Assembly (NCBI RefSeq): GCF_000526635.1
Contig: NZ_JAGL01000011.1
Location: 218-64,217 of the forward strand
DNA: 64,000 nucleotides
Direction of reading: 5' to 3'
From: Aminobacter sp. J41
Lineage (GTDB): Bacteria > Pseudomonadota > Alphaproteobacteria > Rhizobiales > Rhizobiaceae
A program made the position numbers and the translations under genes. Shown one piece after another: positions 44,609 through 53,051 of the stretch. Below the pieces are notes generated by a model. That model had not been told where the DNA came from. It saw nothing but the letters and a program-made list of their open reading frames with translations, and searched no databases. Each line of letters begins with the position of its first letter. Position 1 is the stretch's first letter.

Positions 44609-45598
44609 ATGAAATCGACCGTTTTCCGGCTCATCGTGCTCGCCGCCCTGACGGGCATCGCGGCTGCCCTCAGCTTCGGCTATCTCGGGCGGCTGCATCC
44701 TGCCCTCGACTCCTTCTCGCATTTCCGCGTGCACCTGGCGGTATTGCTGTTGATCCTTGTTCCCGTCCTCCTGCTGGTCAGGCTGCGGATCGAGGCGCTG
44801 TTCGCGGTGCTGCTGGGCGGTCTGACGCTCGGAACGACGCTCTGGGAGGGCGCGGGCGCGACACCCGCGCATGCGAGCGGCGCGGTTGCCGGGCCGGTCT
44901 ACAAGGTGCTGCATCTCAACGTCTATTACCGCAACGAGCGGCAGGATGCCGTGCTGTCGCTGATTGGCGAGGTGCGGCCTGACGTCGTGATGCTGAACGA
45001 GGTCTCCGCGCGCTGGCACGAAAAGATCAGACTGCTGGAGGGGGCGTACCCCTACACACTGATCTGTCCGAAGCCTGACGACCTCGGCGGCACCGCGATC
45101 CTTTCGCGCCGGCCCTTCGCGACGGGCTTCCATCCCCAATGCGGAGCAAGAGGTGACGTTGCCCACCTCCGTTACGACTTTGGCGGACAGGCAGTCGACA
45201 TGATCGCGGTGCATCTCGGATGGCCGTGGCCGTTCCACCAGCAGAAGCAGATGCCGCGCGTCCTGCCACTGATGCGCGAGGTCGGACCAACAGCGATTCT
45301 CGCCGGCGACCTCAATTCAGCGCCGTGGAGCTACTCTGCCCGCTCGCTGGCCGATGCCGCCGGCGCACGCATCCTGCGCGGACTTGGCTCCACCTATCTG
45401 CACCGGATCGCTCCCGACTGGCTGCGCCGGACAATCGGCTTGCCCATCGACCATGTCATGGTGAAGGGTGCGGTCGTGCCGGTAAGGCTCCAGACCATTG
45501 AAGGTGGCAACTCCGACCATTTGCCGGTGCTGTTCGAGTTCACCCTGCTGCCGGAAGAGAAGCCGGCCGAGGTGAGACAGGCGGCGGTAAGGGAGTAA
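44609..45598 (+). CDS. Membrane-anchored endonuclease/exonuclease/phosphatase family protein
   Basis: 329 residues. The N-terminal 90 residues hold three hydrophobic segments (IVLAALTGIAAALSFGYLG, VHLAVLLLILVPVLLLV, ALFAVLLGGLTLGTTL). The catalytic domain then lies outside the cytoplasm: VLHLNVYYRN, a metal-binding Glu in DVVMLNEVSARW, AVHLGWPWP, AGDLNSAPWS and the closing GGNSDHLPVLFEF. These are the DNase I / phosphatase superfamily residues. The substrate is unknown; similar proteins are called EEP-family or YafD-like. The last three codons and stop fall inside an 8-bp tandem repeat. No clear Shine-Dalgarno; 14 bases after amn. Confidence 0.87.
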   Translation: MKSTVFRLIVLAALTGIAAALSFGYLGRLHPALDSFSHFRVHLAVLLLILVPVLLLVRLRIEALFAVLLGGLTLGTTLWEGAGATPAHASGAVAGPVYKVLHLNVYYRNERQDAVLSLIGEVRPDVVMLNEVSARWHEKIRLLEGAYPYTLICPKPDDLGGTAILSRRPFATGFHPQCGARGDVAHLRYDFGGQAVDMIAVHLGWPWPFHQQKQMPRVLPLMREVGPTAILAGDLNSAPWSYSARSLADAAGARILRGLGSTYLHRIAPDWLRRTIGLPIDHVMVKGAVVPVRLQTIEGGNSDHLPVLFEFTLLPEEKPAEVRQAAVRE

Positions 45599-45684
45599 GG
45601 GAGTAAGGTAGCCCGGCGCGACGTTGTCGCACGCCTCCACCCAGTTCCTTAGTCCCTTAGTCCCCTACTCCCCTAGCCCCTTAC
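45587..45684. repeat. Inverted arrays of 8-bp tandem repeats between convergent genes
   Basis: Left array: three units GTAAGGGA/GTAAGGTA (45587-45610). Right array: four to five units CCTTAGTC/CCCTACTC/CCCTAGCC (45647-45684). The arrays are near reverse complements of each other and enclose a 36-base GC-rich core. The left array encodes the last codons of the upstream gene, and the right array runs into the TAA of etfQO (45681-45683). Together they could fold into a long imperfect hairpin. Confidence 0.7.
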
Positions 45685-47360
45685 ATGTTCGGATAGACCG
45701 GACCTTCGCCGCCCTGCGGCGGGACCCAGTTGATGTTCTGGTTCGGGTCCTTGATGTCGCACGTCTTGCAGTGGACGCAGTTCTGCGCGTTGATGACGTA
45801 GCGGACATCGACGCCCATCTTGTCGGCCGCGGCGTTGCCGTCAGCATCCACCCATTCGTAGACGCCAGCGGGGCAGTAACGGCTCGACGGACCGGCGTAG
45901 ACATCGTGCTCCGAGCGCTTCTGCAGGTCCATGTCCTTTACCTGCAGGTGGATCGGCTGGTCTTCCTCGTGGTTGGTGTTCGACAGGAACACCGACGACA
46001 GGCGGTCGAAGGTCAGCACCCCATCAGGCTTCGGATACTCGATCTTCTTGTGCTTGGAAGCCGGCTCCAGCGACTCCGCGTCGGTCTTGCCATGTTTCAT
46101 CGTTCCGAACGGCGAGAAGCCGAAGATCGAGTTGAGCCACATGTCGAGGCCGCCAAGGCCGACGCCGAGCCACAGGCCGAACTTCGACCACAGCGGCTTC
46201 ACGTTGCGGACCTTCTTCAAGTCCTTGCCAATGTCGCTCTCGCGCCATGCAGCCTCGTAGCCGGTCAGCTCGTCGTGCTCGCGGCCGGCGGCGATCGCCT
46301 CGGCAACATGCTCGGCTGCGAGCATGCCGGAGAGTACTGCGTTGTGCGAACCCTTGATGCGAGGAACGTTGACGAAGCCCGCGGAGCAGCCGATCAGCGC
46401 GCCGCCCGGGAAGCTCAGCTTCGGCACCGACTGGTAGCCGCCCTCGGTGATGGCGCGAGCGCCGTAGGAGATGCGCTTGCCGCCCTCGAAGGTCGGAGCG
46501 ATCGCCGGATGCGTCTTGAAGCGCTGAAATTCCTCGAACGGCGACAGGTACGGGTTCTTGTAGTTCAGGTGAACGACGAAGCCGACCGCAACCAGATTGT
46601 CCTCGAGGTGGTAGAGGAACGAGCCGCCGCCGGTCTCGCCGCCAAGCGGCCAGCCGAACGAGTGCTGCACAAGACCCGGCTTGTGGTTCTCCGGCTTGAC
46701 CTGCCACAGCTCCTTGAGGCCGATGCCGAACTTCTGCGGCTCGCGGCCATCCGCTAGGTTGTACTTGGCGATCAGCTTCTTGGCGAGCGAGCCGCGCACG
46801 CCCTCACCGATCAGCACGTACTTGCCGAGCAGCGCCATGCCGGGAGCGTAGTTCGGGCCCGGCGTGCCGTCGCGCTCCACGCCCATATCTCCGGTAATGA
46901 CGCCGGTGACTGCGCCATTCTCGTCATACATGAGGTCGGCGGCAGCAAAGCCCGGATAGATCTCGACGCCCAGCGCTTCGGCGTGACCAGCGAGCCAGCG
47001 GCAGACATTGCCGAGTGAGACGATGTAGTTGCCGTGATTGTTCATCAGCGGCGGCATCAGCACGTTCGGCAGCCGCAACGAGCCTGCAGGCCCGAGGATC
47101 AGGAACTGGTCGTCGGTGACCGGCGTCTTGAACGGATGGTCGCTGTCCTCGCGCCAGTTCGGCAGCAGGCGGTCGATGCCGATCGGATCGACGACCGCGC
47201 CGGAGAGGATGTGCGCGCCGACTTCGCCGCCCTTCTCGAGCACGACCACGGAGAGATCAGGATCGAGTTGCTTCAGGCGGATCGCGGCGGACAGGCCTGC
47301 TGGCCCTGCGCCGACGATCACCACGTCGAACTCCATGCTCTCCCGCTCGATATCGCTCAT
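45681..47360 (-). CDS. Electron transfer flavoprotein-ubiquinone oxidoreductase
   Basis: 559 residues; the ATG at 47360 has AGGGAG seven bases upstream. ETF-QO takes electrons from ETF (reduced by acyl-CoA dehydrogenases such as the isovaleryl enzyme encoded at 28121) and passes them to ubiquinone at the inner membrane. The FAD motif is VIVGAGPAGLSAAIRLK. GAHILSGAVVDP, QHSFGWPLGGETGGGSFLYH and GGYQSVPKLSFPGGALIGCS mark the family. The C-terminal [4Fe-4S] domain shows SRYCPAGVYEW and QNCVHCKTCDIKDPNQNINW. Intact. Confidence 0.95.
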   Translation of the reverse strand: MSDIERESMEFDVVIVGAGPAGLSAAIRLKQLDPDLSVVVLEKGGEVGAHILSGAVVDPIGIDRLLPNWREDSDHPFKTPVTDDQFLILGPAGSLRLPNVLMPPLMNNHGNYIVSLGNVCRWLAGHAEALGVEIYPGFAAADLMYDENGAVTGVITGDMGVERDGTPGPNYAPGMALLGKYVLIGEGVRGSLAKKLIAKYNLADGREPQKFGIGLKELWQVKPENHKPGLVQHSFGWPLGGETGGGSFLYHLEDNLVAVGFVVHLNYKNPYLSPFEEFQRFKTHPAIAPTFEGGKRISYGARAITEGGYQSVPKLSFPGGALIGCSAGFVNVPRIKGSHNAVLSGMLAAEHVAEAIAAGREHDELTGYEAAWRESDIGKDLKKVRNVKPLWSKFGLWLGVGLGGLDMWLNSIFGFSPFGTMKHGKTDAESLEPASKHKKIEYPKPDGVLTFDRLSSVFLSNTNHEEDQPIHLQVKDMDLQKRSEHDVYAGPSSRYCPAGVYEWVDADGNAAADKMGVDVRYVINAQNCVHCKTCDIKDPNQNINWVPPQGGEGPVYPNM

Positions 47361-47570
47361 CAGCAGCTCCCTGTGCGTAGACCCGTCGGCATTTCCGTGC
47401 TTGCGCTCATATCCTATCGCGCTGCAACGGGAAACAGTCGATATTGTTCAAGCTAAGGTAAGTACCAGTTTCCGCCTATGAATACTGCAGCAGTTCAATT
47501 CCTCGGCGGATAGGTGGCGGAATGTCGCCGCAGCGCTTGCAGGACGCCGCCCCGCGGGCGACAATAGGGG

Positions 47571-48350
47571 ATGCTGACCGCAGACCCGAACGCATCCTTC
47601 CCTGACCTTGCCGACCTGCTGCGCTTCTACGCCGAAGCGGGCGTTGACGAGCCATTGCTGGAAGAGCCGGTCAACCGCTTCGAGGAGCAGGCTGCTGCGC
47701 GTCAGGCCGCGATGGCGGCCCCAGTTCTCCCCGACGAGGAGCAGGCGGTGCGGGCGCGCGAGGTTGCCGCCAGCGCCCAGTCGCTCGATGAGTTGTGCGA
47801 ACTGTTGCGCAATTTCGATGGCTGCAACCTGAAGCTGACCGCCAAGAACCTTGTCTTCGCCGACGGCAACCCGCAGCCGGACGTGATGCTGGTGGGCGAG
47901 GCTCCCGGGCGGGACGAGGACATCGAAGGACTGCCGTTCGTCGGCCGATCTGGCCGCCTGCTCGATGCGATGCTTGCCGCGATCGGCGTGTCGCGCAAGA
48001 CCAACGCCTACATTGCCAATGTCGTGCCATGGCGCCCGCCGGGCAACCGCACGCCCACGCCACTCGAAACCGAAATCTGCCGCCCGTTCATCGAGCGGCA
48101 GATCGAGCTTGCGCGCCCGAAAATTCTCGTCGCGCTTGGCGGCCCGTCGGCGAAGGTGCTGTTGCATGCGAACGAAGGCATTCTGCGCCTTCGCGGCAAC
48201 TGGAAGGTCCATCGCACGGCCTCGGGCGTAGAAATCCCGACCATGCCGACGCTGCATCCGGCCTATCTGCTGCGCAACCCAGCGCACAAAAAGCTCGCCT
48301 GGCGCGACCTGCTCGAGATCGCGGCCAGGCTCGACCAGATGCGCGCCTGA
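47571..48350 (+). CDS. Uracil-DNA glycosylase, family 4-like
   Basis: 259 residues. A loosely conserved N-terminal 75 residues precede the glycosylase fold. The active-site motif is VGEAPGRDEDIEGLPFVGRS, followed by NAYIANVVPWRPPGNRTPT and LVALGGPSAKVLL. The second motif is MPTLHPAYLLRNPAHK. Candidate Fe-S ligands include the Cys in FDGCNLKLTAKN and the Cys in EICRPF. It excises uracil from DNA. No good Shine-Dalgarno is visible; the start could be slightly downstream. Divergent from the ETF-QO gene. Confidence 0.9.
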   Translation: MLTADPNASFPDLADLLRFYAEAGVDEPLLEEPVNRFEEQAAARQAAMAAPVLPDEEQAVRAREVAASAQSLDELCELLRNFDGCNLKLTAKNLVFADGNPQPDVMLVGEAPGRDEDIEGLPFVGRSGRLLDAMLAAIGVSRKTNAYIANVVPWRPPGNRTPTPLETEICRPFIERQIELARPKILVALGGPSAKVLLHANEGILRLRGNWKVHRTASGVEIPTMPTLHPAYLLRNPAHKKLAWRDLLEIAARLDQMRA

Positions 48351-48749
48351 TCAGGCGGCGACCGTATCCGGCCGCCGCAGCGGGATGGCCTCGAGCCACG
48401 CGAAGCCCCCCACCGCAACCGCCTGGACGATCACAAATGCCGCGCCCAGCATGTTCGGCTGCACCAGCCCGAGCATCATGATGGCAAGGCTCGCGACTGT
48501 CCAGCTCGCGTTGATGAAGACGATCTCCCGCAGCCACGACCTGGGAATTTCAGGCCGGAACGCCATCATCAACAGGAAGGCCGCGATCGGCACGAGCGCG
48601 ACGCCCGCCCAGAACAGGAGGCCTTCCGGCAAGGCGAGCCAGGCCGAGAGCAGCCCCGCTCCGAAGATGGTGATGGCTGCGGCGGCGAAGCCCATCACGG
48701 CATCGGCGATAAGAGTGGCGCGCAGGAATGGTGAGTTCGTAACGGTCAT
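48351..48749 (-). CDS. Small four-helix integral membrane protein
   Basis: 132 residues from the ATG at 48749 (MTVTNSPFLRATL), with AAGGAG seven bases upstream. Four hydrophobic stretches are evident (LIADAVMGFAAAAITIFGAG, LLFWAGVALVPIAAFLLMMA, SWTVASLAIMMLGLV, GAAFVIVQAVAVGGFAWLEA). I know no assigned function. It is divergent from an XRE-family regulator gene with 133 bases between starts, so it may be that regulator's target. Confidence 0.7.
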   Translation of the reverse strand: MTVTNSPFLRATLIADAVMGFAAAAITIFGAGLLSAWLALPEGLLFWAGVALVPIAAFLLMMAFRPEIPRSWLREIVFINASWTVASLAIMMLGLVQPNMLGAAFVIVQAVAVGGFAWLEAIPLRRPDTVAA

Positions 48750-48854
48750 CGGGCATCTCCTTCGGTTGAACCAGGATGCCCTCAGGTTGAGCCACAACGC
48801 GGCGCAAAGCGATTACGTGGGAGGTAATAGAAATACGGCGGATCCGCGCCTAGG

Positions 48855-48869
48855 CTGAGGCGTCCTCAG
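48855..48869. promoter_or_regulatory. Candidate operator between the membrane protein and XRE regulator genes
   Basis: CTGAGGCGTCCTCAG: perfect 6-bp arms around CGT, 13 bases before the regulator ATG. The Shine-Dalgarno GGGAGG begins at its right edge. Suitable for autoregulation. Confidence 0.4.
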
Positions 48870-48882
48870 GGAGGCCGACACG

Positions 48883-49671
48883 ATGGAACAACTGAATGCG
48901 GGTGCGTTGATCCGAGAATGGCGCCAGCGGCGCCGTCTGAGCCAGCTGGATCTTGCGCTCGACGCCGAGATTTCACAGCGGCACCTCAGCTTCATCGAAA
49001 GCGGCCGCGCAAGACCTTCGCGCGGGATGGTGCTGCGTCTTGCCGAGCAGATGGACGTGCCGCTGCGCCAGCGAAACCGACTTCTGATGGCTGCAGGTTA
49101 TGCGCCGAGCTTTAGCGAGCGAGAGCTGGATGATCCGGCGCTCAAGCCCGCGCTGGCTGCCGTGGAGCAGGTCCTTATAGGTCACGAACCATTCCCGGCG
49201 ATCGCAGTGGACAAGGGCTGGAACATGCTCAAGGCGAATGCTTCCGTCGGGCCGCTCCTGGAAAGCATCGAAGACCTCGCCCTGCTTGAGCCGCCCGTCA
49301 ACGTGCTGCGCCTGTCTCTGCATCCCAAAGGGCTTGCGCCGCGTATCGTCAATCTCGGCCAGTGGCGCACGCACCTTCTGGAGCGCCTGAGATTGCAGAT
49401 CGAGAACTCGGGCGGCCCGGGGTTGCAGGCGCTCGAAAAGGAACTGTTGTCCTATCCCGGTCCAGCTGCGGCGCATGAACCAGATGCGGCGCACAACATC
49501 GCCGTGCCGTTGCGAGTGCGGATGGGGGATCAGGTTCTCAGCTTCATCAGCACGATCACCGTGTTCGGCACGCCTCTCGATGTCACGCTGTCAGAGCTAG
49601 CGATCGAGTCGTTCTTCCCCGCAGATACCGAAACCGGGGACTATCTGCGCCAGCTCGCCACCGCGACGTGA
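48883..49671 (+). CDS. XRE-family regulator with MmyB-like ligand-binding domain
   Basis: 262 residues. The N-terminal HTH is LIREWRQRRRLSQLDLALDA then EISQRHLSFIESGRARPSRG. The rest is the MmyB-type sensor domain (LIGHEPFPAIAVDKGWNMLK, NVLRLSLHPKGLAPRIVNLG and the C-terminal DVTLSELAIESFFPADTET). These regulators typically control a divergent gene, here the small membrane protein at 48351. GGGAGG stands eight bases before the ATG. Its stop directly abuts the stop of the convergent EamA gene. Confidence 0.9.
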   Translation: MEQLNAGALIREWRQRRRLSQLDLALDAEISQRHLSFIESGRARPSRGMVLRLAEQMDVPLRQRNRLLMAAGYAPSFSERELDDPALKPALAAVEQVLIGHEPFPAIAVDKGWNMLKANASVGPLLESIEDLALLEPPVNVLRLSLHPKGLAPRIVNLGQWRTHLLERLRLQIENSGGPGLQALEKELLSYPGPAAAHEPDAAHNIAVPLRVRMGDQVLSFISTITVFGTPLDVTLSELAIESFFPADTETGDYLRQLATAT

Positions 49672-50619
49672 CTATTGGGGCGGCGATACCTTCTTCGCCT
49701 TTGCCCGTTCGAGACCGAGCTGACGCTCGCGCACGACGATGAAGATGCCGGCGCTGATGACGATGGCGCCGCCCACCAGCGTGTAGATCGTCGGCAGCTC
49801 ACCGAAGACGAGATATGCGAAGACGATCCCAAGCAGCAGCGACGTATACTCGAACGGTGCGACGACCGACGCCTCGGCATAGCGGTACGCCTCTGTCATC
49901 AGGATCTGCGCGAGGCCGCCGCAGATGCCCGCGCCGATCAGCGACGCGACCTGGTATGGCTCAAGAGCGTTCCATCCGAACGGGATGGTGAAGAGCGAGA
50001 TCACCGTCGCGCTGGCCGAGAACCAGATGACGATGGTCGACGTACGCTCGGTATGGACCAGCTTGCGGACCAGCAGCATCGCGATCGCCGACATGGTCGC
50101 ACCGCCGAAGGCGGCAAGGACGCCAATTGCCTGTCCTGTTTCAGCCGGTGCGCCGGACGAGAATAACGTCAGCTTCGGCCACGAGACGACCACGACGCCG
50201 AACAGGCCGACGATGACTGCCGACCAGCGGTAGACGCGGATCAGCTCGCCCATAAACAGCGCGCTGAAGACGACGACCAGCAGGGGCTGGGCGTAGTTCA
50301 GGGTGATCGCGTCGGGCAGCGGCAGCCGGGTCAGTGCGAAAAAGCCGAGGCCCATCGAGCTGACACCGACGAGGCCGCGCATGATGTGCCCGACCGGATT
50401 TTTAGTGCGCCAGGCGCCCTTCATCTGGCCCTGCAACCACAAGACCAGCATGATTGGCGGAATGGCAAATAAGGACCGGAAGAAGACGATCTGGCCGGCG
50501 GGTACGTCGCCGGCCACCTTGATCAGGCCATTCATCATCACGAAGATGGCCACCGAAGCGACCTTGAGGAGGATGCCGTGAACCGCGTTCTCAGCTTGGC
50601 TGGAAGATTCGACCGGCAA
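49672..50619 (-). CDS. EamA/DMT-superfamily transporter
   Basis: 315 residues with ten hydrophobic segments arranged as two EamA repeats. The first repeat has ILLKVASVAIFVMMNGLIKV and FALTRLPLPDAITLNYAQPL. The second has AIAMLLVRKLVHTERT and EASVVAPFEYTSLLLGIVFA then YLVFGELPTIYTLVG. The start is a TTG at 50619 with GAGGGGG five bases upstream; that ribosome site overlaps the stop of the coxL-like gene, so translation is probably coupled. The substrate is unknown; DMT exporters move amino acids, nucleotides or SAM. Confidence 0.88.
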   Translation of the reverse strand: MPVESSSQAENAVHGILLKVASVAIFVMMNGLIKVAGDVPAGQIVFFRSLFAIPPIMLVLWLQGQMKGAWRTKNPVGHIMRGLVGVSSMGLGFFALTRLPLPDAITLNYAQPLLVVVFSALFMGELIRVYRWSAVIVGLFGVVVVSWPKLTLFSSGAPAETGQAIGVLAAFGGATMSAIAMLLVRKLVHTERTSTIVIWFSASATVISLFTIPFGWNALEPYQVASLIGAGICGGLAQILMTEAYRYAEASVVAPFEYTSLLLGIVFAYLVFGELPTIYTLVGGAIVISAGIFIVVRERQLGLERAKAKKVSPPQ

Positions 50620-50629
50620 TCAGGCCCCC

Positions 50630-52903
50630 TCAGTTACGTGACGTCGCCTCCCTGATCGCTGACCAGACACGATTCGGCGTCGCTGGCATGTCGATATGGT
50701 CTATTCCGTACGCTCTGTGAAGGGCGTCCTTGACCGCGTTCATCACCGCGGGAGCCGCACCGATCGTACCAGCCTCGCCTGCTCCCTTGATGCCAAGCGC
50801 ATTGGTCGTCGAGGGCACGTTGCGGGTCGAGAAGTTGAAGTTCGGGAAGTTGTCGGCGCGCGGCATGCAATAGTCCATGAAGGTCGCCGTCTGGAGCTGC
50901 CCATCCTCGCCATACACCGTGTTTTCGTAGAGCGCCTGCGCGACGCCCTGGGCGATGCCGCCATGCACCTGTCCGGCGAGCAGCACCGGGTTCACGGTGA
51001 TGCCGAAGTCGTCGACGCTGACGTAGTTGACGACATCGACCTCGCCGGTCTCCGGATCGATCTCAACTTCGCAGACGTGGGTGCCGTTCGGATAGGTCGC
51101 TTCGTTCTGGACGAACTCGCCGAAGCCCTTCAGGTCATCGGGCGACTTCGCCGCCTTTGCGATTGCCGAATAATCCATGCGGCGGTCGGTGCCGACGATG
51201 CGCGCCTCACCGTCGACGAGTTCGATGTCGGCGGGCGAGGCTTCGAGCTCGTCCGCGGCAATCTTGCGGATCTTTTCGGCGAGGTTCTCGCCGGCGCGTG
51301 CGGCCGAAACGCCGCCGAGCGGAATCGAACGCGAGCCGCCGGTGCCGCCTCCCTTGGGCAGACGGTCGCTGTCTCCCTGGATCACCTTGATGCGGCTGGG
51401 GTCGAGGCCGAGCGTGTCGGCAACGAACTGCGTGTATGCGGTGGCGTGGCCCTGGCCGTTCGACTGGGTGCCGATGTCGAGCGTGACGGAGCCGTCTTCC
51501 TCGAGCTTCACATGCACCGCTTCCGAGCCCGGGAAGGCGCAGGCCTCGACATAGGACGCCATGCCGATGCCTCTGATCTTTCCGCGTGACGTCGCTTCCG
51601 CGAGCCGGGCTTCGAAGCCCGCCCAGCCGGCAACCTCCATCGCCTTTTCCATGTGCCCCTGGAACTCGCCGGTGTCGTAGAGACGGCCGGTCTGCGTGCG
51701 GTAGGGAAGCTGCTCCGGCTTGATGAAGTTGCGGCGGCGGATCTCGTCCGGCGTGAGTCCAAGGTCGCGCGCACAGGCATCAACCAGCGTCTCGACCAGG
51801 AAGGCCGCTTCCGGACGGCCCGCGCCACGATAGGCGTCGATCGGGGCGGTGTTGGTGTAGACCCCGAGGATCGAGACATCGAGCGCCTGAATGTCATAAA
51901 CGCCGGTCGACATGGTCGCGCCGATGAAGGGGATCAGCGGGCCGACCTGATGGGCATAGGCGCCGAGATTGGCGATCATGCGCACGCGCATGCCGAGGAA
52001 GCGGCCGTTCTCGTCGAGCGCCATCTCGGCTTCAGTGACGTTGTCGCGCCCGTGGGCATCGACAAGGAAATGTTCGGTGCGGTCGCCGGTCCACTTCACC
52101 GGACGGCCCAGCCGCTTTGCAGCTTCCAGCACCAGCGGATGCTCGCGATAGGTGCAGGCCTTCGGGCCAAAGCCGCCGCCGACGTCCGGCGTCACCACGC
52201 GGATCGTCTCCTGCGGCACGTTGAAGACCTGGTCGGCGAGGATCCTGCGCATCGAGTGCACGCCCTGCGAACCGGTCGTGAGGACGAAGCGCTCCTCGTC
52301 GGCGAGCCATTCGCCGATCGCCGCGCGCGGCTCCATGTAGTTGCTGACGAGGCGGTTGTTGAGGACGCTTATCTTCGTCACGTGCGCCGCTTTCGCGAAC
52401 GCCTCGTTGGTCCGCGCCTCGTCGCCGAGCTTGTATTCGAACGCCTTGTCGGGTGAGGTCGCGGTGTCGGCTATCGCCTCCTCCGCCTCGTACTCGATCT
52501 CGATCAGTTCGGCGGCGTCCTGCGCCTGCGCGCGGGTCTCGGCGACGACGAAGGCAACCGCATCGCCGACATGCTCGACCCGGTCGCGGCAGAGAATCGG
52601 AATGTCGCGCGTCGGGGCCTTCGTGCCGTCCGGCTGCGGCATCATCAGCGTGGACCTGAGGTCGCCGAGGTGCGCGAGATCAGCGCCCGTCAGGACGAGA
52701 TGAACACCGTCCGCCTCCCGCGCGGCCTCGGTCGAGGTGATGGTGAACGTGCCCTTGGCGATGGGCGAGCGCAGCACGTAGCCGTGCAGCATGCCTTCCT
52801 GGCGAATGTCGTCGGTGTAGCGTCCCTTCCCCGTGATGAAAGAGCTGTCCTCGAGACGCAGGACAGACGCACCTATCCCGAACTTGGGCGTCATGACGGT
52901 CAT
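50630..52903 (-). CDS. Molybdenum hydroxylase large subunit, CoxL-like form II
   Basis: 757 residues from the ATG at 52903, with GGGAGG seven bases upstream. Xanthine dehydrogenase-family molybdopterin cytosine dinucleotide subunit: GIGASVLRLEDSSFITGKGR then YTDDI opens it. VTPDVGGGFGPKACTYREH and ETLVDACARDLGLTPDEIRR are diagnostic. The loop AYRGAGR (about 355-361) is that of form II CoxL, not the AYRCSFR of true CO dehydrogenase. The base-catalysing Glu is in KGAGEAGTIGA. The FAD and [2Fe-2S] subunits (CoxM, CoxS) are not adjacent, which is unusual. The substrate is unknown, probably an aldehyde or heterocycle. Confidence 0.9.
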   Translation of the reverse strand: MTVMTPKFGIGASVLRLEDSSFITGKGRYTDDIRQEGMLHGYVLRSPIAKGTFTITSTEAAREADGVHLVLTGADLAHLGDLRSTLMMPQPDGTKAPTRDIPILCRDRVEHVGDAVAFVVAETRAQAQDAAELIEIEYEAEEAIADTATSPDKAFEYKLGDEARTNEAFAKAAHVTKISVLNNRLVSNYMEPRAAIGEWLADEERFVLTTGSQGVHSMRRILADQVFNVPQETIRVVTPDVGGGFGPKACTYREHPLVLEAAKRLGRPVKWTGDRTEHFLVDAHGRDNVTEAEMALDENGRFLGMRVRMIANLGAYAHQVGPLIPFIGATMSTGVYDIQALDVSILGVYTNTAPIDAYRGAGRPEAAFLVETLVDACARDLGLTPDEIRRRNFIKPEQLPYRTQTGRLYDTGEFQGHMEKAMEVAGWAGFEARLAEATSRGKIRGIGMASYVEACAFPGSEAVHVKLEEDGSVTLDIGTQSNGQGHATAYTQFVADTLGLDPSRIKVIQGDSDRLPKGGGTGGSRSIPLGGVSAARAGENLAEKIRKIAADELEASPADIELVDGEARIVGTDRRMDYSAIAKAAKSPDDLKGFGEFVQNEATYPNGTHVCEVEIDPETGEVDVVNYVSVDDFGITVNPVLLAGQVHGGIAQGVAQALYENTVYGEDGQLQTATFMDYCMPRADNFPNFNFSTRNVPSTTNALGIKGAGEAGTIGAAPAVMNAVKDALHRAYGIDHIDMPATPNRVWSAIREATSRN

Positions 52904-53051
52904 TGATTTTCCTCCCTCGGGGCCGCATCTGGCGCCCGGTGCAATTGTATACACTCGTTCCAGTTTTGCCGAGCGCCAGTATCATGTAAAGACCGAATGC
53001 AGATTTTGACGCGGCTTTGCGTGGCCGCGATACGAAGGAAAGTTCAGGGTT

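Noticed and set aside
50630-52903. True carbon monoxide dehydrogenase (form I CoxL)
   Set aside because: The active-site loop is AYRGAGR, not AYRCSFR, and no CoxM or CoxS genes are adjacent.
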